From positions 3,906,001 to 3,970,000 of the forward strand of contig JACGCM010001948.1 in assembly GCA_014058105.1 (NCBI GenBank): DNA of 64,000 bases, read 5' to 3'. Below, piece after piece: positions 56,501-64,000 of this stretch. A program made the translations under genes and the position numbers. The DNA is from Kingdonia uniflora. Its lineage: Eukaryota > Streptophyta > Magnoliopsida > Ranunculales > Circaeasteraceae. The notes below the pieces were generated by a model. That model was not told where the DNA came from. It made no database searches and worked only from the letters and a program-made list of their open reading frames with translations. Within the stretch, counting starts at the first letter, position 1. Each line of letters opens with the position of its first letter.

Positions 56501-56921
56501 ATGGTGATGGGATGGTGGTAATGATTGCTGCTTAGGAGTGAGGGAGAAACAGTTATGCCTTCCATAATCTCTCTCTCTCTATTTCACAACCAAACCCCTC
56601 TCAAATACAGCAACACCCCCTGACGGCTCTCCCTCTCTCATTCCTCAAACAAAAGTTCTCTATACTATTCTCAACCGGCAGCCTCTCAAAACCCAATTCT
56701 CCTACTCATTACAGGCTCTAACACAATGATCCTATACTACAAAAGCAATGTAACTAAAATAACCCGCATATGAGTGAGAAAACAACAGGGTATAAGCAAC
56801 AATAACAAAAACATAGGCTAACTACCATCTAGGATACATGACTAACATTATGCAAATAATTTAGGTATGATGCACGATAAAAAGATATGGATACAAAACA
56901 AAAAAATTACGGGATATTACA
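53549..56921 (-). mobile_element. 3.37 kb solo-LTR-like unit carrying a ribokinase fragment
   Basis: Begins TGTCACACCCC at 53549 and ends GGGATATTACA at 56921, so on the minus strand it runs TGTAATATCCCG..GGGGTGTGACA, a TG..CA unit typical of LTRs. It is flanked by CTTAA at 53544-53548 and CTTAA at 56922-56926, a perfect 5 bp duplication. No internal primer site, second LTR or gag-pol was found. The left two-thirds has dispersed copies of GGACRAAGCCAC (near 54815, 55160, 55340). The right third contains the start of a ribokinase gene. Either a very long solo LTR with a transduced gene piece, or a non-autonomous element of unusual build. Confidence 0.7.
55920..56565 (-). pseudogene. Ribokinase (pfkB family) fragment, captured
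   Basis: Ribokinase phosphorylates D-ribose at O5; plant forms are plastid-targeted. The minus strand starts MEGITVSPSLLSSNHYHHP at 56565 (transit-peptide-like), then in another frame VGSANADIYVEIDRLPKEGE and TLAG, and, after frame changes, VKLDYLNTVNGVPTDHAVVM, GQNSIIIVGGAN, NAGIVLLQREIPDLVNIQVA and VPVILDA. The GGKGANQA signature is present only in a shifted frame because of a 1-2 bp loss near 56325, and a 1 bp loss near 55945 spoils the following GGMEGPIP. The C-terminal half with the catalytic GAGD loop is absent. The fragment keeps 5' untranslated-like sequence (GA repeats near 56570). No introns are seen in it. Confidence 0.85.
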
Positions 56922-56926
56922 CTTAA

Positions 56927-57584
56927 CCTCTAATGTTAACCAAATTACATATACAAAAGAGATCCCCAAACTGACTAATTCACACAAACAGAATCCACAA
57001 TCCAAATAAAAGCCCTAAATTGAAAGAAAGAAAAAATCCCAAAACCAGTAAGAAAATAGGTACCTTACCAGAGCAATGGCGAGCTCAAGGTGAAATTACA
57101 AATAACGACGTACGTCAATGGAATCCAATTTTGGAACTAGTGTAATGCATCTGACATAAATTTCTCGTATCATAGGGGGGGGGGGGGAGAGAGAGAAATA
57201 TCTTACTAATAAACATTGGAGGATGTAGGAGCCGATAGAAAATAAAGATGTTCTTAGAGAACAAGAGATACAAGGTTATGGTAAAGAAATAGATGGTTCG
57301 AATTTAGAGTTGTGGAAGGAGCAGTTTTTTTTTTCTTTTTTTCTTTTTGAGATGGTTAATTCGCGATGTTTTTTCTCTTAAGTGTAAGTGTAAAACTAAC
57401 AAATTATTGATAACGTACGCCTATGGAAAGTAGTCATTCGTGCATTTGTGTTTTTTTATAGAAAGTCTTACATACAATAGCGTTCATGTAAAAAATGCCA
57501 TATATGTCAAAGTTTAATAGCATTCATTAAAAATGTTATCGTGTAAGTGTTATCATATGTATTTTTTATTTTTGGTAGTAGTAC
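56927..57584. other. Right subterminal region of the CACTA-like element
   Basis: Contains a G run of about 14 near 57174-57187 and AATAGC/TAGCATTC motifs near 57478-57530 before the terminus. No gene. Confidence 0.4.
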
Positions 57585-58345
57585 AACTGAAAATACGCTA
57601 GTGAGAAAGGTTTACCTCTTTACCGGTCCATGCTTCTTCATGTAATCTTAAGTCCAAAGCCGTCTAAGGACCTCTGTTTCAAGTACGTCGTTGTACTAGC
57701 CATATTCGTTGAAAAACATTTCGGTAATCTTGCGTTGAGTCTCATACTCCTCGCTCTTTTGTTTATGGTTCAGTTCATGTGTTATACAATACCATTTTGT
57801 TGTGATGTTCCAAGAATAGTCTTCTGTCGACGTCTAATCCCATTTGATGCGCAATAGTCTTCAAACTCGTAACTACAGTACTCACCTCCGTTATACGACC
57901 TAAGACACTTTAGTTTCAAGCCAGTTTCTATTTCAACTAGAGTCTTCAACTTCTTGAATTTATCAAACACATTCGATTTGTTCTTCACAAAGTAAACCCA
58001 AACTTTACGAGTAATATCATCGATAAAAGTAACATAATAATAAGAACTACCAACAGAAGACACCTTGGATGACCCCCAAATATCTATAAAAATAAGATCC
58101 AATTTTTCAGGTTTTCTCGACCTTCTAGTTATTTTAAAACTAACATTCTTCTGTTTAGCAAGAACATACTCTTCAAAAAACTTAAGATCAACCTTGTTAA
58201 GACCTTCTAGTATTCTCTTGGTAATCATCATCTTCATCCCTTTCTCACTCATGTGATCGAGGCGTTTGTGCCAAGCACTTGTATCAATCCCTGGAGTGGT
58301 TCCACAAATAGTAGAAATTGTGCCTAATGTTATATACAATGTTCC
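57585..58345 (-). pseudogene. Copia integrase
   Basis: The open stretch 57782-58339 holds the GAG-pre-integrase segment (AWHKRLDHMSEKGMKMM) and the integrase core: IFIDIWGSSKVSSVGSSYYY, FIDDITRKVWVYF and SYNGGEYCSYEFEDYC. The family has SDNGGEY, so one catalytic Asp is Asn-Gly-shifted to YNGG. QQNGIV follows, after which the frame is lost. The C-terminal part EAWTGKEVNLSH is cut by the CACTA-like insertion. Confidence 0.8.
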
Positions 58346-58349
58346 TTAC

Positions 58350-59521
58350 CTTAAACCCCGAGTTACTACCATAGCTCCATTTGTGACCTTCTAGAAATTA
58401 TCACCAAAGGTGCTTACATATCCACCGTCATCCGACAATTGGCTAACCGAGATAAGGTTACACCCCAATTTGGGTACAAGCCGTACATTCTTCAAAATTA
58501 ATATCTCCCCTGAAGACAACTTTAACCTAGCATTTCCCTATCCAGTTATATTGCACGCACTCTTGTCTGTAAGGAAGACAGTATCGAAGTCCCCTTTAAC
58601 AATATTGGTTAGGAAACCTACGTTTGCAGTAACATGGAAAGAGACACCTTAATAAACTATCCATGACTTGTTAACATTGTCGTACGAAAGAAGTAAAGTC
58701 TCATCAGAACTAACCCCCTCAGTGAGGCTTATTGCATCTTTCTCATTGTCATGATCTTTCTTGGAAGAATTATAATTACGTCTGACGTAACCCTTCTTTC
58801 CATAGGACCAACACGCACTGGGTGTCTTGAACTTTTCTTTTTGACTGCGAACAACCTCTTCCATTCTTTATCCCCTTTCTATAAGACATCTCTCTTTCCT
58901 CGACGTTCAACATATTGTCGTTTGAATTCGAAGAGGGTTCATGTAATTTACGCTTATTCTCTTCACTGATAATCAACGAGATTATAGTGTCAAATTTAAT
59001 TATTTTCTTCCCCGATGAATTGCTCACAGCTATAATAAACCTCTCCCAGCTCTCAGGCATCTGCCCCAAAAGAGCCCACGTTCTCACATCCTTGGTAAAA
59101 GTAACTTTTACGGATTCAATTTGAGTGTAAATAGTAATAAACTCACTAATATGAGCTTGGACACTACCATTATCTTTCATTTTTAAAGTAAACAAACAAC
59201 GTAATAGATGTACCTTATTTGCCCTGGATTCGAAGGTTTTGAGTAAATAGAGGATAACGTCTCCATCAACTCCTTCCTTGTCCCAACTTTGGAGATCATA
59301 TGTAGAATTTGAGCTGATAGCGCCAACTTAACTATTCCAAGTGCCTTGCGATATAAGTGCGCCCATTTTACAGCATCATGATCTGCCAGCTTCAACTAAT
59401 AAATCCCACCCAGTGGTAAGTCAAGATCCTTCTGATAGAGATAATCTTCTATCTGCATCTTCCATACTCTAAAATTCAAACCATTGAACTTCGTGATCTT
59501 CAATTTATCTTCGTCGACCAT
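58350..59521 (-). pseudogene. Copia gag and protease
   Basis: Begins at ATG 59521: MVDEDKLKITKFNGLNFRVW, then WAHLYRKALGIVKLALSAQI at 59183-59395, LGQMPESWERFIIAVSNSSG at 58776-59195, and a degenerate zinc knuckle CWSYGKKGYVRRNYNSSKK at 58649-58864. Protease remnants lie in 58350-58650. TNT1/Tork-like gag. Broken by several frameshifts. Confidence 0.75.
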
Positions 59522-59550
59522 CGTTCTTCACCATACAAGCCCTAAACTAA

Positions 59551-59564
59551 GCGCTATGATACCG
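59551..59564 (-). promoter_or_regulatory. Primer binding site of the copia element
   Basis: Minus strand CGGTATCATAGCGC just inside the LTR, a mutated form of TGGTATCAGAGC, which pairs with initiator methionine tRNA. Confidence 0.6.
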
Positions 59565-59566
59565 AT

Positions 59567-60212
59567 TGTTAAGAATTGAGGTAGCTAGTCTCTCTTCTAT
59601 GACAAGAATAAAATACAGAAATTGCCAAACGATAAATAAACCAAAAAATAACAAATAACAAGGACACAGATTTACCCAGATGAGGGAAGTAAAAAACCCT
59701 TTCGGATGAATTTTACACCCCGCGGACAATCCATTATAAATTAGTAGGTTACAATTGGATATCTCAAGCTTCCTTGAAGCTTAGATAAATATCTTAAACT
59801 CTAGTTCTCTTTAGAATTAAACACACCAAAAGATAACCTAAGAAACATACTAAGTATCCCTTATATAGTTAGGAGGTTATTACATAAGTTAGGACTCAAA
59901 GTACGGATCATGAGGCAAACCAACATATTCTCTTCAAATTTCTAAAAATGAGTTTACGAGGTTTATTCAAACATAGACCAAAGTCTATTTGAATAAACCA
60001 AGTTCTGAGATATTTATTTGAATAAACCCGACAAGACTTCTATTCGAATAGACTCAAAAGTCTATTCGAACAAAGCATGTTCAGCCTCTTCCGTTCGATC
60101 AGACACAAAGTCTATTCGAGCAAAACACCAAAAAATGATTTTTTCCTTTCGTCTTCGGTCCTCGTTCGTTCCACAAACTCTAATGAACATAATTCGAGTT
60201 CATTCCTTAACA
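59567..60212 (-). repeat. 5' LTR of the copia element
   Basis: 646 bp from TGTTAAGAATTG to TTCCTTAACA. Same orientation as 47855-48497. Carries CTATTCGAATAGACT palindromes at 59960-60120. Confidence 0.85.
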
Positions 60213-61500
60213 TTTTTAAAAGAGAATATAGTGTGCATCCCTTGATTTTCATATGATTGTATATAATTTGTTCTTAACGATTAAAACTCTTTTGATGAGA
60301 ATACGGCATGGAAGCGGAACCGTTTCAATTCAACGTCAATTAATAAAAAAACTGATGATAAAACAAATTAAATCAACATAACTTTAATCTCAAAACTTGA
60401 GTTCAACTTTAATAACCTCGAACAATCACACCACCTCTCTGCATTTATTCTCTAAACCCCTAATTATCTCCCTAGAACTCATGAAAAGATCTCTCTCAAT
60501 CCTACTAACCCAATAATAGAGGAGATAAAATTATAAAACAACTCCAGCAGTGATCAAAATATAGTAACCTCAAACCTGAACGGGGTGAGAGACAACCATG
60601 TGACCTGTGTCACATCATCTTTCTTTATTCATGTATTCTACATGGATGGTAGACAAGAATATGAACTCTTCGAATTCATTATTCGACACATAGAAGAGTA
60701 TCGTTATGTGAGTCTATGTTATCGAGCTTAATAGTGTAATCTTTTACGAATCTAAAATATTGAGAAATTCTTGATCAAATTTATTTTGTGTCTTGAGGAT
60801 AGTTAAGCCAAAATACATGTTACTATTTTGTATTTTTATAATTTTTCCTTTGCTTGCCAACATTTCACGCAAGTATTCGTATTTGGTTGTCCCGACTCCC
60901 AAGAACTCTTTTGAGAAAAAACTTTGGACAACATGCGGTATGGATTTTGTCTCATTTGATCTTTTATAGATAGATTTGCAATAATTTGTTCAATGTTAAA
61001 TACTGTAAATTTCTTTAGTACTTTCATATACCATATGTTTTGCACATCTACGTGGCTCTATGGTTTTGAATGTTGAATCCTCAAGTTAATTACAAACAAT
61101 GGACATGTTTCTATAAAGCTTCAGTCCTAAATTTATGAGGTTTCCCCTCTCTCTATAGCTCGGCCAATTACTTTATCTTGATTATTAATTTGCATATTTT
61201 TAATTTTTGTGGTTTTCTAAGATTCATAATAGATTCTGGATCACAGTTTTCTTGGTTGCTTTGTCGTCGATTTAGACATTAAATTTACAAATGGAGAAAT
61301 AATCAAGTCAAATATCTACATCTTACTTCTCTCTTTCAAGATGTATCCAATATCCGTAATTATTTTTAAGTTTTGGAAGAGTTGAGGAGAATATCATGCT
61401 AAATGTATTTTGTTTGATAATGATCCCATTTTTTTTATGTTAAAGCAAGTCTGATATGAAACAAATTATGGTTTTTGAGTATGCCTTTAGATGCTATGAA
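60213..61500. other. Region without a recognised gene
   Basis: AT-rich. Only chance-length frames on both strands and no repeat terminus seen. Confidence 0.35.
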
Positions 61501-62915
61501 TTAAAGTTATGTTGCGGAGTCCTAAATTCGAAAAAAGGCGACTAAAAAAAAAGGTATACCTTAAAACTTGGGATTTTTTTATTTTGGTCCCACCTACATT
61601 TTATGAATTTGTCTTTAGTCCCCACTTTGTGCAAATATTCACTTCTGGTCCCCAAATTGGCTTTGACCACATGTTAACTCTCGTTGAAGTCCAATTTGTA
61701 CTTGATCTCCCTGAAATACCCTCACGTGAGTTACATGTAAATTTTGAGAAGAGGTTACCCAATTTTTTTCAGGTCACAATGTTACGTCAACATATTGGGA
61801 ATAAATACAATTAACTATGATCAATAATTAAATTTGTAAAGTAAATTATACTAACCTCTTCTTCTGCTCTCTAAAAATCCTATGTTCTTGAGTGGAGTCT
61901 TCTCTTGGATTGGCTGCAGACCTTAATGGGATGATTTTTTGTATTTTTAGCCTCCAAGAGGGACTTCCCCTCTATTTAACCAAATAGGGTTTGAGTGGTA
62001 TTCCCATTATACCCTCAAGCCCTAATAAAAAATAACACTAGGTCCCACCAACTTTAATTCGGTGTAACAATTTGGGCACAACCAACAATACCTATACGAC
62101 CTATTAACATGTGTGCTCGTTAACCGGAAGTTAAAACATTGAGTAGTGCTGGTATAGATGGAAAATCTAACAATCTCCTACCCAACACCAACTCAATTTT
62201 TATAAAAAATATTTTTAGCTTGATTCACGATTTTTTTATGAAAAGTGGATGACCATCCTTTGTTTTAAAAAACCACACATGATAATTTGTCAAAGGCAAT
62301 GTTACATCGAACTTGACTGTCACTCTACGACTACAAAGATGGCTAACATGGTTCACGGACAAATTTTGGTCAGGCCTTTGAGCACATGCCTAATTCATAT
62401 CGTGGACATCAGGCTAACAACCTCAATAGCTTTCAAGTGTAATTTCTTTACTGGTGGAGTTTAGCGTATGAATGGCAAATGTATACCTTAATAATGTGCT
62501 GGTACATTTTTATTAGTGTTCTGCAACATGTGTTCACCAGACACATGTCATTTCAATACTTAGACAAATCGTCATGCGAAGACCATCGTTCATACTGAAA
62601 TGAAGGCCAAAGGATGTGGAGCCTACCCATATCCAGCCGAGGCAAACTTGAGAAAACCTTTTAGTATTCTCTATAGGCACTTGATACTTAGATAACCGCC
62701 ATGTGATAAAATCACTTGTATCTAAAACTTTTTTGCAATTGCATAATTTAAACTGAATATGTGCACATATAATAACGGATCAAAATATAATAGCAGCTAA
62801 ATAATCAAAATCAAATTTGAATGTTGACCAAAATAATAACCGGGAATAACTCCCACATAGATAAAGAATCCTAGTACAATAACAGTAAATAAAATAAACC
62901 AATAACTACTCCCAC
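61501..62915. other. Repeat-derived region, not classified
   Basis: 61560-61700 repeats the phrase TTTTGGTCCC / TTTAGTCCCC / TCTGGTCCCC, a pattern found in dispersed plant repeats. 61850-62130 resembles an LTR leader on the minus strand (GAGGGGAAGTCCCTCTTGG). No paired ends found. The ORFs at 61509-61814 and 62249-62464 are not supported. Confidence 0.3.
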
Positions 62916-64000
62916 ATAAAAAAGCGATCCTCAAAGAAACTCTAGCAAAATTTGAGTCAGAGTAGCCCAAAAACTATAAGCTCGTCTGATCTCCTCCGTC
63001 ATGGCATTATGCCACTGATAAGCAAAACAACTAGCCATAGCCAAACTAAAATATATTGGCTCCTCAAAATTAAATAATTCCCCTTCAACGGAATAAAGAT
63101 GATAATCTGAAGAAATGGCTAAACGCCTCTCTTTAGGGGATCTCCGAGTAGGAACAAGAGGTTGGGCTGGAGGTGAAACGACAAGAAACTGGACAGGAGC
63201 AGGTGGGGAAAAAATCTAAGGGAGAACTGGTGCTACGACGGGGCCTAGAACAGGATTTGGAATCGTATTCGTCACAGTGTCAATATCAGATAAATGCGAA
63301 AGCATATCAACACTGATCGAAGGAGCAGTCGGACTTCAGGTTACAAAACCCTCATCAAAGATAAGCTCTCTTATGAATAGAACTGGTAAAGTGATCTCCC
63401 TCCTCTATGAAATGAGCATGAGCACACTTAACAATCTCCATGGGACGAGAAGCACAATAAAACCTGAAACCTATCGATCTCTCTGGGAAACCAACGAAGA
63501 AACAACTAGCAGTTCTTGAATCTAACTTTTCGATGTTCGGGTTAAACAATTTTGCCTTTACAGGATAACTCCAAACATGCAAGTGATTAAGACTAGGATT
63601 TCTCCCAGTCCATATATGATCCAGGAGTAGTATACTGGGCTACAATACCCTGATCCAACAAAATTAATAAAATGGTCCCTAATGTTAACCATCTTGATCG
63701 ATCTTATCATAATACTCGCCTCCTCGATCTGACCGGACAACCTTGATCTTTAACATCGTCCTAGAAATATGTCTTAGTTGTTTGTACCATAACATCAAAG
63801 ATAGCTCATAACACTAAAGCATTTAGAAGTAGAAGAAGTACTAGCCTTAGAAGATAAACATAATAGTACAACCTAAAATATTGATCAAGAGATAGACGAT
63901 GTAACCCATAAAATAAAATTAAAAAATGACTGAAAGAGTGTAACCGAGAAAACTGAAACTAGAGATCGTCTTATCGATGGAACAAAAAAAATGTCAAATT
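62916..64000 (-). pseudogene. Copia integrase relic, continues off the right edge
   Basis: Minus strand reads KVVRSDRGGEYYDKIDQ (about 63700-63750, the integrase core motif), then 63355-63582 HVWSYPVKAKLFNPNIEKLD and CFFVGFPERSIGFRFYC, the C-terminal integrase motif of Tork-type copia elements. Further on come ISSDYHLYSVEGELFNFEEP and AYQWHNAMTEEIR (about 62950-63110), the linker and start of RT. Frames shift several times. Gag and the 5' LTR would lie beyond the window. Confidence 0.75.

Larger units (their letters stand above)
50540..57584. mobile_element. CACTA-like element inserted in copia integrase
   Basis: Integrase sequence is contiguous across this stretch: EAWTGKEVNLSH and a FSC reading at 57585-57640, then YVLDNSDK at 50490-50539. 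Subterminal regions hold many copies of TAGCATTT and AATGCTAT (about nine in 50550-50850, fewer in 57470-57545). The right end TTTTTGGTAGTA fits a CACTA end (reverse complement TACTACCAAAAA); the left end GATTATAAAAAAAACAC is a mutated match. Exact borders may shift by about 3 bp. No transposase is visible; the interior holds two solo-LTR-type insertions and a tRNA-like sequence. Confidence 0.6.
47855..60212 (-). mobile_element. Ty1/copia retrotransposon (Tork/TNT1-like), nested insertions
   Basis: Two LTRs in the same orientation (47855-48497 and 59567-60212) flank copia gag, integrase, RT and RNase H on the minus strand. Five bases outside the left LTR are TTTCT and outside the right LTR TTTTT, a target duplication with one mismatch. 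The integrase is split by a 7 kb CACTA-like element (50540-57584). Without it the element would be about 5.3 kb, normal for copia. Gag begins MVDEDKLKITKFNGLNFRVW, TNT1-like. All frames are broken. Confidence 0.85.

Overview
This 64 kb window looks like nuclear DNA from a flowering plant, most likely a eudicot. It is AT-rich. It holds one intact intron-containing chalcone synthase gene, and nearly everything else is nested, decayed transposable elements of plant-specific families: Ty3/gypsy Tat with dual RNase H, Ty1/copia, CACTA-like and hAT. I cannot name the species from the sequence alone. Layout. 1-4.4 kb: minus-strand remains of an extra gene of a Tat-type Ty3/gypsy retrotransposon. 5.2-7.1 kb: a chimera of gag/protease joined head-on to a piece of another such extra gene. 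7.7-13.3 kb: plus-strand extra gene (copy B), split by a 2.4 kb hAT-like element with an 8 bp target duplication. 14.65-18.8 kb: minus-strand gag-pol remains of Tat element 1. 18.8-33.9 kb: Tat element 2, inserted in the gag of element 1, about 15 kb long. Its order is 5' LTR, PBS, gag, protease, RT, two RNase H domains, integrase (itself split by a 1.1 kb insertion), a four-unit tandem repeat, antisense genes, polypurine tract and 3' LTR. 33.9-38.3 kb: a CACTA-like element carrying a broken oxidosqualene cyclase gene with seven recognisable exons. 38.3-39.8 kb: the 3' tail of a plus-strand Tat relative. 39.8-45.4 kb: a gene-like fragment I do not recognise, a MITE, a CACTA-type end and a short-LTR copia relic. 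45.4-47.0 kb: chalcone synthase with a recognisable promoter. 47.86-60.2 kb: a full-length but degenerate copia element, split in its integrase by a 7 kb CACTA-like element, which in turn holds a 0.77 kb solo LTR and a 3.37 kb solo-LTR-like unit carrying a ribokinase gene fragment. 62.9-64 kb: another copia relic. How it works together. The only gene that looks functional for the host is chalcone synthase, the entry enzyme of flavonoid biosynthesis. The retroelement genes are all broken by stops, frameshifts or lost catalytic residues. The most unusual material is on the antisense strand of the Tat elements: a spliced, coiled-coil, gypsy-type transposon protein with its own conserved promoter (TGACGTCA, 7 nt, TATA-like), a 63-codon ORF just after that promoter, and a separate family of about 100-residue ORFs beginning MV(R/K)TR next to the 3' LTR. 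Two elements have captured host genes (oxidosqualene cyclase and ribokinase).
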